Source: Actinomycetes bacterium (GTDB lineage Bacteria; Actinomycetota; Acidimicrobiia; Acidimicrobiales; JAMCQF01). From it: 32,423 nt of DNA. The notes beneath the pieces were generated by a model. It was not told where the DNA came from, did no database searches, and was given only the letters and a program-made list of their open reading frames with translations. The DNA is taken from assembly GCA_021851885.1 (NCBI GenBank), contig JAJZBS010000022.1:1-32423 (forward strand), read 5' to 3'. Below are positions 1 through 7,508 of the stretch, one piece after another. The translations under genes and the position numbers were made by a program. Numbering within the stretch: the stretch's first letter is position 1; each line of letters begins with the position of its first letter.

Positions 1-442
1 ACGCCAGCATGGCGGCGTGCACCTCGTCGGGGTCGGAGGGGTCCAGCTCGCCGTACCACTCGACGACGCCCTGGCGGTAGCAGAACTCGAGCCATGTGGC
101 GTTGGCTACGCCCTGGTCCGGCGGTGTGCCCGGTTCCTGCATGGCACGGCCGTAGGCGAAGTAGAGCGCCTCCGTGGTCGCCGTGGTGGGAGGGGTAAAG
201 CCCGGGTCGAAGGACGGGACGCCGGCGTCGACCGAGACGAGTGCCTTCGCCATCCGGCAGTGCATCGTCGCTGCCGGCCCGCAGTCCCCGTAGACGTCGT
301 TGCCGAGCATTGTCCAGGCTTGGAGCCCCATGGTCACGTCCCCGCTCGAGGGGGGAGAGGCGACGGGGAGGCGGAACTGGGAGAGGAGCAGGTGGGCAGC
401 GTGGGACTCACGCACCCCACGCCGGCCGGCGGTCCGTGGCAT
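1..442 (-). CDS. Papain/C39-like phage protein, C-terminus cut by window edge
   Basis: The ATG at 442 follows an AAAGGAG ribosome site and sits 1 nt after the stop of the upstream gene. The frame stays open to the window edge, giving 147 visible residues. Around residues 47-56 it reads GNDVYGDCGPAA, which resembles the catalytic-cysteine neighbourhood of papain/C39-like cysteine peptidases. Phage proteins with a similar 'GN(D)xYGDCGP' start occur next to lysis or tail genes, as far as I recall. The expected His and Asn/Asp partners would lie beyond the edge, so catalysis cannot be judged. Its place at the end of the lysis region would fit a cell-wall or virion-associated role, but that is inference. 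Gene reality is well supported; function is uncertain. Confidence 0.7.
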   Translation of the reverse strand, partial: MPRTAGRRGVRESHAAHLLLSQFRLPVASPPSSGDVTMGLQAWTMLGNDVYGDCGPAATMHCRMAKALVSVDAGVPSFDPGFTPPTTATTEALYFAYGRAMQEPGTPPDQGVANATWLEFCYRQGVVEWYGELDPSDPDEVHAAMLA

Positions 443-443
443 T

Positions 444-779
444 TCAGGCTCCTTTCGCCTCGATGGCCGCCTCGAGGGCGGCCACACGTGCCGGGAGGGT
501 TGACGACTCGGGCACGAGGCGCTGCCCGAGCAACTGGCCGAGCTTGGTGCCGAACAGGTTGGCGGCCGATACGAGCCCGACCACGAGGACCTTCTCCCCC
601 ACCGAGTGGCCCTGGAGGGCGGTGACCGAGATGGTGGTGGTGGCGATGCCGACGAGCCACTGGGCCGTGTCCATGGAACCCGCCAGCCAGCCGCGGTTGT
701 GGGACTCGGCCATCACCATCACCACGCCGAGGACGTCGGTCGCCACCATGGCGACGGCGGCGATGATGGCGACCGTCAC
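444..779 (-). CDS. Small membrane protein, holin candidate
   Basis: 111 aa, GTG start whose GTGA overlaps the stop of the preceding gene. Three hydrophobic stretches (about residues 2-23, 40-57 and 63-82) are followed by a short Leu/Ala-rich helix (about 93-109) that could form a coiled coil. Three membrane segments with a charged tail match the layout of class I holins, but small phage membrane proteins are too diverse to call by sequence alone. It lies in a cluster of four small membrane proteins downstream of a glycoside-hydrolase-like enzyme. Reality is well supported by tight packing; the holin role is inference from context. Confidence 0.7.
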   Translation of the reverse strand: MTVAIIAAVAMVATDVLGVVMVMAESHNRGWLAGSMDTAQWLVGIATTTISVTALQGHSVGEKVLVVGLVSAANLFGTKLGQLLGQRLVPESSTLPARVAALEAAIEAKGA

Positions 780-1201
780 GGTTCCACCTCGAGTGCCCGG
801 GCGATCTTGCGCACCAGCTCACGCTCGGCGTGCACGTCGGCCACCAGCTCGTGCAGCTCGCGCAGCTCCTGGCGGATGAAGGCTCCGTCGCGCATCGCCT
901 GGTTCAAGAACGCGATGCCGACCATCATCTCGACGACGATGGCGAGGTCGCTCCACACGTAGTTCCACCCGAGCAGGCCGCCGGGAAAGAGGTGGGGGTC
1001 GCTCCACCACAGGATCGTGAGTCCCTGGAGCACGAAGAACACGCTCCAGCGGCGGTAGACCTTCATCACCCGCCAGGTCACGCGCTCCCCAGGGGTCATC
1101 ACATCGCCCAGGTTCCCGAACGCGGCCGGGGCCCGCCACGCCCGCCACCGCTCGCGCACCGAGCCGAGACGCGGGGACTGGGCCGGGAGGGCGGCTGTCA
1201 C
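776..1201 (-). CDS. Small membrane protein with two hydrophobic segments
   Basis: 141 aa. Hydrophobic segments lie at about residues 52-67 (VFFVLQGLTILWW) and 78-98 (LGWNYVWSDLAIVVEMMVGIAFL), with a basic N-terminus and a charged helical C-terminus (about 100-138) that looks coiled-coil forming. The stop overlaps the GTG of the next gene (GTGA) and the start overlaps the previous stop, which suggests translational coupling in a lysis cassette. No family recognised with confidence; a holin or antiholin partner is possible. Confidence 0.7.
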   Translation of the reverse strand: MTAALPAQSPRLGSVRERWRAWRAPAAFGNLGDVMTPGERVTWRVMKVYRRWSVFFVLQGLTILWWSDPHLFPGGLLGWNYVWSDLAIVVEMMVGIAFLNQAMRDGAFIRQELRELHELVADVHAERELVRKIARALEVEP

Positions 1202-1500
1202 GGCACCCCCTTGGGGAGAGGGGGGCAGCTCGTATGCGTCTGGGCGCAGACGGCGTGGAGGGCCTGTTCGAGATAGGCGACCGCCCCTTGCAGCTCGTGG
1301 TCCTCGGCCACCTCGGCCGCTGCGTCCAGGTGGTCACGGCGCAAGAGAGCGGTGATTGCGGTCTGCTCCCGGGCGGTGGCGGCGGCGTGGATGTCGGCCC
1401 GGTGGGCCTGCCAGAACCCGAGGCCGATGGCCGCACCCCCGAGCACCACGGCCACGCTCACCACGACGCGGGCAACGACGTCAAGGTCCGGACGGTGCAC
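1198..1500 (-). CDS. Single-span membrane protein, spanin-like layout
   Basis: 100 aa. GTG start at 1500 preceded by a strong AAGGAGGAGG-type ribosome site. One N-terminal hydrophobic segment (about residues 9-29) is followed by a helical region rich in Ala, Glu and His and a Cys-containing tail (VCAQTHTSCP). An N-terminal anchor plus a helical outer domain is the plan of an inner-membrane spanin (Rz) or a signal-anchored accessory lysis protein. Actinobacteria generally lack a classical outer membrane, so the spanin idea is weak. It overlaps both neighbours by a few bases, consistent with one operon. Confidence 0.65.
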   Translation of the reverse strand: MHRPDLDVVARVVVSVAVVLGGAAIGLGFWQAHRADIHAAATAREQTAITALLRRDHLDAAAEVAEDHELQGAVAYLEQALHAVCAQTHTSCPPLPKGVP

Positions 1501-1855
1501 GGTGGTTTCCTCCTCCTTGGCGCTCGACCAGGCGCCGCAGCTCGGCGAGCTCCCCGAGCACGTCGGCGCGGAAATCCTGGAACTGGTCGACGAACCCGGC
1601 GGTGTCGGGGAGGCCGTCGTGGCCCTGACGCCCGACCAGAAAGAGCATCACGTTGTCGATGATCGAACGCAGGGTTGCCACTTCGTCTGCTTCTGCCTGT
1701 CGGTGCGTGCGGTGCTCGGAGCGCCGGGTGTGCATGAGGCGCCAGGTCGCCCCGGCGGCGGCGAGGGTCACCGTGGCCCCGGCGCCGTTCAACAGGCTGT
1801 AGGTGATGTTGGCGTTGGCGAGCACGTCGGTGGGCTCCTCGCAGACGAGGGTCAT
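1481..1855 (-). CDS. Small membrane-anchored protein with coiled-coil tail
   Basis: 124 aa from the ATG at 1855, chosen because it lies just after the stop of the hydrolase-like gene (1864-1866). An N-terminal hydrophobic stretch (about residues 15-40, including TYSLLNGAGATVTLAAAGATW) is followed by charged helical sequence and a heptad-like C-terminus (LGELAELRRLVERQ). No enzyme motif is visible. The last 20 bases overlap the start of the next gene. Function unknown; the position among hydrolase and holin-like genes suggests a lysis accessory role. Confidence 0.65.
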   Translation of the reverse strand: MTLVCEEPTDVLANANITYSLLNGAGATVTLAAAGATWRLMHTRRSEHRTHRQAEADEVATLRSIIDNVMLFLVGRQGHDGLPDTAGFVDQFQDFRADVLGELAELRRLVERQGGGNHRAPSGP

Positions 1856-1863
1856 TGGCTCGA

Positions 1864-2538
1864 TCACGCCGGGCCGCGGACCGTCGGCATGGCGTCCACG
1901 GTTGACTGGGAGAACGACGATGTGACGGCCCCGAGGGCCTTCAGGGCGGCCAGGTCGGCGGGGTTGGCGACCCCCTGCTTCTTGTAGCCTGTCGGGCCGG
2001 GGATGAGCAGCCAGATCCCGGTCCCGGCATCGTCTTTGTGCAAAGCCCATTTCATCGCTGCGTCCTCCTCGGGTTGGGGTGCCGGGTCGATGCCGGGCAG
2101 GTAGTCGACGACGACCGAGATGTCGTAGCCGGGGGGGATTGTCCCGGCGTACTGCTTGCCGATGGCTCCGGGGGGAATCTCGGCCACGCCGTCGTAGGCC
2201 GCCACCAGGTACCCCGGCTCCGGCACGCCTCGGGCGCTGAACGCCTGGCGCACCGTCGCCCACAGGGACGCCGACATGTAGACGAGGGGCCCGGCGTGGC
2301 CGGCGGCGCGGCGCCTGCGCACCCACCCCGGAGCGTCTGTGGGGGTGGCGTCTCCGCTCTCGACGTCGAGCATGTCGCCCTCGTCGTCGTTGGGGTTGAC
2401 GGTGACGCGCACCACCGGGGCGTGGAACCGAGCCAGGATGGCCGCCGCGTCCGGCCATGCCCCGTCGTCGTAGCCGGCGTAGACCGCCGCTCCCGGCGGC
2501 AGGTTTCCCACCGCGATCGCGTCGAACATCGTGCGCAT
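1864..2538 (-). CDS. Glycoside-hydrolase-like (GH25/DUF1906-type) protein, endolysin candidate
   Basis: 224 aa. The first 150 residues look like a TIM-barrel hydrolase of the GH25 or Rv2525c-like (DUF1906) kind: an N-terminal VYAGYDDGAWPD segment, a central VESGDATPTDAPGWVRRRR strand-helix, a LVYMSASLW strand and a closing GKQYAG...YDISVVVDYLPG segment, the usual end of these barrels. The C-terminal 50 residues form a separate small domain starting at MKWALHKDD. It lies directly after the tail genes and before four small membrane proteins, where an endolysin is expected. The substrate would be peptidoglycan or another wall glycan. Family match is from pattern memory, not a search; a virion-associated hydrolase is the alternative. 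Confidence 0.7.
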   Translation of the reverse strand: MRTMFDAIAVGNLPPGAAVYAGYDDGAWPDAAAILARFHAPVVRVTVNPNDDEGDMLDVESGDATPTDAPGWVRRRRAAGHAGPLVYMSASLWATVRQAFSARGVPEPGYLVAAYDGVAEIPPGAIGKQYAGTIPPGYDISVVVDYLPGIDPAPQPEEDAAMKWALHKDDAGTGIWLLIPGPTGYKKQGVANPADLAALKALGAVTSSFSQSTVDAMPTVRGPA

Positions 2539-2547
2539 GGGCCCTCC

Positions 2548-3507
2548 TCAGCAGGTGACCTTGTGGCCGGAGCCGGAGCCAAGCCCTTGCGATGTGCACT
2601 TCACGTACCAGCCGGCCGGCACCCGGAGGCAGAACGAGGCGGCGTACCCCACCGTGGATGTGCCCGTGTTGGTCAGGTGCACTGTCTGGACCTCGAATGT
2701 GGCCCCGGTCGCCGCCGGGCCCATGGTGACGACGATCACGTCGTGCGTCGAGTAGTGCCAGGAGACGTAGAGCATCACGTCCCGGGCGGCTGTGGGCTGG
2801 AACGCCGTCCCGGCAGTGACGGCCTGAGCCGAGACGACCGCTGCCGCGGCGGTGTCGACGGTGCCTGTGGCCTTCAGCTTCACCGTCTTGACTGTGAGCG
2901 GTGTCGCCGACCCTCCCCCCGATGCGGCGATCTTGGCCTTCCCCGCTGTTGTGGTGAGGGTGACGTTGGTCCCGGCCAAGAGGGCGGCAGCGGGGACCTT
3001 GGCGACGGTGGCGTTTGTGGATGTCCCCGAGAGGTCGCCTCCGCAGAGGACTTTGGTCACCGACGCCACGGCGAGCTTCACCTGTGTCCCGACCTGGCTG
3101 ACGGTGACCCCTGTGCCGAGGAACAGGGACGCCAGGAGCTTCTTGACCTTGAGCTTCACGGCCGTGGTGGGTGTGGTGACGGCGAGTGTCCCTGTCGGGG
3201 ACGCCACGCTGGTCACCGTCCCCGCTCCGCCTCCTCCTGTCGAGCCTTCCCCGAGCGTGCCGGCCACGAGGACGCGGCCACCCCCGACGAGCTCGACTTC
3301 GACCGCCTGGCCCACCTTGGGCCTCGTGCGTGTGGCGTAGGCGTGGGCGGGCACTGTCACCCCGGCCACCTTGACCGTGCAGGCCCCTCCTACGGACACG
3401 GCGGTCACGGTCCCGCGGGCACGCTGGTAGGGCGTAGCCGGGCGGGGGGTCCCGACCGTCCCGCGCTGGGTCTTGGCGAACTTGCGCAGGGTCCCTTGGA
3501 GGGTCAC
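2548..3507 (-). CDS. Minor tail protein / tail fibre-like protein
   Basis: 319 aa, GTG start 1 nt after the stop of the upstream gene. Residues 30-90 resemble a small beta-barrel (repeated short Val/Gly/Thr strands, CTVKVAGVTVPAHAYATRTRPKVGQAVEVELVGGG). A Gly/Ser linker (about 88-98) leads to a Thr/Val-rich beta region with the GGDLSGT motif at about residue 156, which is common in phage tail fibres. The C-terminal 100 residues are again beta-rich and end in Cys-Thr-Ser and Thr-Cys, possibly a receptor-contact domain. It lies between the hub-like protein and the hydrolase, as host-contact proteins usually do. Confidence 0.75.
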   Translation of the reverse strand: MTLQGTLRKFAKTQRGTVGTPRPATPYQRARGTVTAVSVGGACTVKVAGVTVPAHAYATRTRPKVGQAVEVELVGGGRVLVAGTLGEGSTGGGGAGTVTSVASPTGTLAVTTPTTAVKLKVKKLLASLFLGTGVTVSQVGTQVKLAVASVTKVLCGGDLSGTSTNATVAKVPAAALLAGTNVTLTTTAGKAKIAASGGGSATPLTVKTVKLKATGTVDTAAAAVVSAQAVTAGTAFQPTAARDVMLYVSWHYSTHDVIVVTMGPAATGATFEVQTVHLTNTGTSTVGYAASFCLRVPAGWYVKCTSQGLGSGSGHKVTC

Positions 3508-3508
3508 G

Positions 3509-4774
3509 TCACACCTTTTGGAGCTGGGGGCGGCACGTTCCTGTCTCGGCTGTCGCCACGCCGAGGGGGATGGTGAACGCCGAGACCACGAACGGTGTCG
3601 CCAGTCCCATGCGCTTGCGAGCGATGGCTGCCACGTCCCCCTCTTGCATGGCCGGGTTGGGGACGCAGGAGAAGGTGACCGTATTGAGCGCGGTACAGGC
3701 GATGGACGCCTGCGCCTTGGCCGCAGCGTTCGCCAGCGTCTGGGCGCCGTTGGGGCCTGTCAGCCCCCCTGTCGGCCCTGTCGGGCCGTTCATCGACGGC
3801 GACGGGATGGCTGTCGAGGTGATGCGGTAGGGGACCTTGCCGTAGCGGGTCACGTTCACCGGCGATGTCGGTGTGGTTGTCCACCACTCCCCGACCACCT
3901 GGGGGATTGTCGACTCGGCGTTCCCGAGGTGTGTCGGTGTGGTCTTTGTGGAATAGACTGTCTTGGCCTTCCCGTTCCCGACGAGGACGACCCCGTTGTA
4001 GGTGGCCGTGGTGTCCTCTGTCTTTGCCACCTGGACCAGGGTGCCGGTCTCGCCTTCGGCCAGCGTCCACGCCACCGGTGTGCGAGCCGGTGTCGGGATG
4101 GGACGGCTGGTCAAGATCCCGTTTGCGTCGAAGAACAGCTCGAGCCCGTGGTCGCCGAAGACGCCTTGGAGGAGCGCCATCGGGTCGTTTGTGGACCCGG
4201 CCGGTGTCGCCGCCCACGTGAGGGCCGGGAGCTTCGCCGCCGAGGGGTAGAGGTTGAACGCCGCGCCCGGGATGCGGGCGCTCACCACCGTCACGGCCAC
4301 TGTGTCGAGCGGGGTGCCTGTGGCGATGACGAAGGGCGCGTCGAACGGCTGGCGCTTCACCGTCCCCGAGCGGTCGTAGCCGTTGACCGTTATCGCCAGA
4401 CCGCTGCCGGTGTCGACGGCCTTGGGCTTTGTCAGCCCGAACACCCCGAGGGGGACCAGCTCGGTTATGCCGCCGGCATAGCGAAAGCCGCGCCAGATCC
4501 GCAGCTCGTTCCCCGAGGCGGGGTGCAAGAGGTCGGTCGGGTACTTCCACACGAGGTCGTCGAGTGTCCGGCCCCGCGACTGGATGCTGAGCGTGGCCGT
4601 GCGGCGGATCTCGGCCGTCTCTGTGGCCGAGACCGACCCCGAGACGAGCGAGCCTGTCGCCCCTCCCAGGACCGCCAGGCGGCTCGTGCCGTGCCAGACC
4701 TCGACCGACACCACCGCCTGCTGGTCCGAGGACGCGAGCGCCTGCTTGAATGCGGCCGTGACCGGGTAGGCCAT
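3509..4774 (-). CDS. Minor tail protein, baseplate hub-like (DUF5047-type)
   Basis: 421 aa with an ATG start. Beta-rich and Thr-rich throughout. The N-terminus (MAYPVTAAFKQALASSDQQAVVSVEVWHG) and the segment ELRIWRGFRYAGG resemble the DUF5047/hub proteins found after the distal tail gene in actinophages. The C-terminal segment around NPAMQEGDVAAIARKRMG resembles the end of hub proteins that make the tail tip ring. Residues around 330-345 contain a short Gly-Pro-Thr repeat (GPTGPTGG). One of the five TATGC-N5-GCATA palindromes lies inside this gene (4466-4480). The hub role follows from order (tape measure, distal tail, hub) and is partly inference. Confidence 0.75.
   Translation of the reverse strand: MAYPVTAAFKQALASSDQQAVVSVEVWHGTSRLAVLGGATGSLVSGSVSATETAEIRRTATLSIQSRGRTLDDLVWKYPTDLLHPASGNELRIWRGFRYAGGITELVPLGVFGLTKPKAVDTGSGLAITVNGYDRSGTVKRQPFDAPFVIATGTPLDTVAVTVVSARIPGAAFNLYPSAAKLPALTWAATPAGSTNDPMALLQGVFGDHGLELFFDANGILTSRPIPTPARTPVAWTLAEGETGTLVQVAKTEDTTATYNGVVLVGNGKAKTVYSTKTTPTHLGNAESTIPQVVGEWWTTTPTSPVNVTRYGKVPYRITSTAIPSPSMNGPTGPTGGLTGPNGAQTLANAAAKAQASIACTALNTVTFSCVPNPAMQEGDVAAIARKRMGLATPFVVSAFTIPLGVATAETGTCRPQLQKV
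4466..4480. repeat. Palindrome copy 1, TATGC-CGCCG-GCATA
   Basis: Perfect 5-bp inverted arms around a 5-bp centre, inside the hub-like gene, reading Tyr-Ala-Gly-Gly-Ile on the coding strand. Shares its arms with four other sites in the window. Confidence 0.6.
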
Positions 4775-4775
4775 C

Positions 4776-7508
4776 TCACACGAGCGCCGGGACGGGGTAG
4801 CAGTGGATGTTGGTCTGGCGGGTGGGGTTGGTCACCCGGTCGGCCGCCCGGAGCATCGGGGTCGGGCGTGTCGCCCCGAACGTTACCCAATACAACTCTC
4901 CCCCGACGTCGGACTTCACGAGCATGGTGTGGCCTGTGACCTGGTTCGCCATCCACAGGACCATGAAGTCGTTCCACTCCTTTGTCCCGAAGAAGTCCAT
5001 GATCAGGTTGAACTCGGGCTGCTTCACGACGTCGGCGACCTTCACGTAGGTGTCACGCCCGAGGCACGAGAAGTAGCCGGCCGCCACGTTGCGTGTCTCG
5101 ACGATCGACGGCCGACCTGTCGTCCCGTAGACGATGGTGAGCATGGACTGGCCGCGTGACAGCCCGATCGCCGTCTCGGGCTTCAAGAGGTCGACGATCC
5201 ACCACCGGGCGTTGGGGAGCACGGGGGCCGTCACCGGAACCGACCACGCCGACGCCACCGCGAGCCCTCCGCTCGTCGCCAGAAGGCGCGCCCGGTACTG
5301 CCGGGCGATGCCGTTCGGGGCGCTGTAGTCGGTGACGTTCGCCTGCTGGGGAAAGCTCCCCATGGGCGTGACCGGCAGGAACAGCGACGCCCACGTAGCC
5401 CCTGTGTCTGTGGACGCCTGGATGTCGACGGTCTCGTGGCCGACGAACCCTCCGAGGGACCAGGTGGCCGGGGTGCCGGGGAAGACGCCGGCGCAGTCGA
5501 CGAAGTGGACCTCTGTCGCCGCCGCTGTCTCGACCAGGACCTGGACGTAGCCGGCGACCGTCCCGGCCGGTGCGACCCCGGAGACGCTGCACGTCACCCA
5601 CGCCGCCGTCGAGTCCAGGACGAAGGGGGCGTCGACCTGGCTGATCTCGCCTGTGGCGGCGTTCAAGAAGACGAGCGAGCAGCGGACCTGGCGCCCGGTC
5701 GTCTTGGCCCGCAGCGACGCCATGACCGAGTAGGTCGCCCCGGCCGACAAGGCATAGTGGCCCGACGCGGCGTAGGCGTTCCCGGCTGCCGTCGCCTTCA
5801 CGGCCAGGGAGTACGACCCGTCCTTTGCCTCTGTCGCCGCCCGGGCGACGGTGGCATTCGTGGGGCCAGCCCACGTCCCCACGCCCGCCTCGAAAGACGA
5901 GTCCTCGGCGCTGAGCAGATTGTCGGCGCCGTCGACGGTGAGCAGGATGGTCGGCATCTTCGAGGTGGCTGTCTCGCTCTGGGTCGCCGTCACCGAGGGC
6001 GTCGCCGGCGAGTCGACCACCACCGAGAACGCCTTGGACTTCCACCCCGAGCGCGTGCCCGCCGTTGTGACCTGGCCGTAGACGACCCAGGAGCCGGTCG
6101 TGAGGCCGGCCGAGGCCGGGACGACGAGCGACTTCGCTGTGGAGGCGACTGTCCCGGTGTCAAAGACCCATGTCCCCGTCACGGCCGGGTTGAACCCTGT
6201 CCGGGCGGTCACCGCCTGGGGGTAGACCTTCACCACGTAGCCGCTCTGGTGGACGTTCGATGTCCAGGCGACCGTCGGCGTGGCCGTCTCGGCCACTGTC
6301 GGCGGGGAGGTAAAGACCATCCGTGTCGTTGTGAGGTTGGTGAAGGACGCTGTGGCCGCGAATGTCCCTCCCAGCCCGTAGGAGGACTCCCACGTCGCCA
6401 CCGAGTAGCTGTACGTGGCCCCTGTCACCCAGGCGGCCGCAGGGAAGGCGTAGGACCACTCTGTGCCGTTCACGTGAGTGAGCAGGGCCGATGCCAGCTC
6501 GACGAGTGTCGCCTTCCACGTCGCGGTGGTCGCTGTCCAGTATTCGAACGGTGTGGTCCCCGTCTTGCGCCGGACGGCCCATTTCGAGAGGCTGCCGGAG
6601 TTTGTGCCCGGGTTGTAGACGAACTGGACCGGGGACGCCGACGAGTGCGAGCCGTTGGCCGGGGCGACCAGGGTGGGGACGTTCGGAGGGTCGGCCACGA
6701 CGAAGGAGACGACGACGAGCGGTGTGCCGGTCTGGTAGCCGGCCGTCACCAGCGCTGTGGTGAGGCCCCCGGCGTAGGAGGACCCCCCTCCTCCCCCTCC
6801 GCCCCCGCCTGCCGCCTCCGGCGGTGTCAGGCCCCGGTTCATCGACGAGGAGCCCCCGCCCCCACCGCCGTGGTAACCCCCTCCCCCTCCCCCCCCTCCG
6901 GCCGAGTAGCCGGCGAGCCCGGGCGCCCCGGCCCCTCCGGCGCTCCCGGCCGAAGCCGTCCCCGCCGTGCCGCCTGTGACGGCGGACTGCCCTGTCGTCC
7001 CGGCTGCTCCTCCGCTGCCGCCGGCCCCGTCGGCGGTCTGGGAGCCCGCACCTCCTCCTCCCCCTCCGAAGGGTCCCCCGGTGGTGGGAGGACTCGCCGC
7101 GCCGCCGGCACCGGGCGAGCCTGTCGGTCCGCCAGACCCGCCGGCTCCTCCCGCCTGGGGCGGCCCTGCGCCCCCGCCCCCTCCTCCTCCTCCACCGGCG
7201 AGAGCCTTGAGAACGCGAGGTGTCGCCGTCTGGACGGCGGCCGCGCCCCCTCCCGCTCCTCCGGCCTCGTATGTGGACGTTCCCCCGGCGCCACCGGCGG
7301 CGTAGGGGACTGTCACGGCCAGCTTGGCTCCCGGGGCGAGAGCGTAGGTGCCCTGGACACGCGCCCCCTTCCCGCCTGCGCCTCCGTCGGCACCCCCCCC
7401 GGCCTTTCCTTCCCCTCCGCGTAGGTCGAGGGTGACCGACCCCCCGAGGAGGGTCGCAGGGGCGGTGAATGTGCCGGAGGTGGTGAAGGTCTGGGTCTTC
7501 GTGCTCAT
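4776..7508 (-). CDS. Large tail protein: glycine-rich adhesin-like N-terminus, carbohydrate-binding module, distal-tail C-terminus
   Basis: 910 aa. The ATG at 7508 overlaps the tape measure stop (ATGA). Residues about 31-248 are extremely Gly/Ala-rich with many poly-Gly runs of 5-9, resembling the glycine-rich host-range domains of phage adhesins and bacterial glycine-rich surface domains. Next come repeated beta-sandwich-like units (about 260-520, fibronectin III-like, WxV and YSYSVATW patterns). A region at about 530-680 starts DSSFEAGVGTW and looks like a CBM4/9-type carbohydrate-binding module (DGSYSLAVKA, then YALSAGATYSVMASLRAKT). The last 146 residues (from WWIVDLLKP) form a compact domain typical of tail tip proteins. 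It probably contacts host surface glycans; the receptor is not deducible. Confidence 0.75.
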   Translation of the reverse strand: MSTKTQTFTTSGTFTAPATLLGGSVTLDLRGGEGKAGGGADGGAGGKGARVQGTYALAPGAKLAVTVPYAAGGAGGTSTYEAGGAGGGAAAVQTATPRVLKALAGGGGGGGGGAGPPQAGGAGGSGGPTGSPGAGGAASPPTTGGPFGGGGGGAGSQTADGAGGSGGAAGTTGQSAVTGGTAGTASAGSAGGAGAPGLAGYSAGGGGGGGGYHGGGGGGSSSMNRGLTPPEAAGGGGGGGGGSSYAGGLTTALVTAGYQTGTPLVVVSFVVADPPNVPTLVAPANGSHSSASPVQFVYNPGTNSGSLSKWAVRRKTGTTPFEYWTATTATWKATLVELASALLTHVNGTEWSYAFPAAAWVTGATYSYSVATWESSYGLGGTFAATASFTNLTTTRMVFTSPPTVAETATPTVAWTSNVHQSGYVVKVYPQAVTARTGFNPAVTGTWVFDTGTVASTAKSLVVPASAGLTTGSWVVYGQVTTAGTRSGWKSKAFSVVVDSPATPSVTATQSETATSKMPTILLTVDGADNLLSAEDSSFEAGVGTWAGPTNATVARAATEAKDGSYSLAVKATAAGNAYAASGHYALSAGATYSVMASLRAKTTGRQVRCSLVFLNAATGEISQVDAPFVLDSTAAWVTCSVSGVAPAGTVAGYVQVLVETAAATEVHFVDCAGVFPGTPATWSLGGFVGHETVDIQASTDTGATWASLFLPVTPMGSFPQQANVTDYSAPNGIARQYRARLLATSGGLAVASAWSVPVTAPVLPNARWWIVDLLKPETAIGLSRGQSMLTIVYGTTGRPSIVETRNVAAGYFSCLGRDTYVKVADVVKQPEFNLIMDFFGTKEWNDFMVLWMANQVTGHTMLVKSDVGGELYWVTFGATRPTPMLRAADRVTNPTRQTNIHCYPVPALV

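Noticed and set aside
2038-7424. Long plus-strand open frames (2038-3576, 3473-4939, 5436-7424)
   Set aside because: Arg/Gly/Cys/His-rich antisense shadows of clear tail genes, without ribosome sites.
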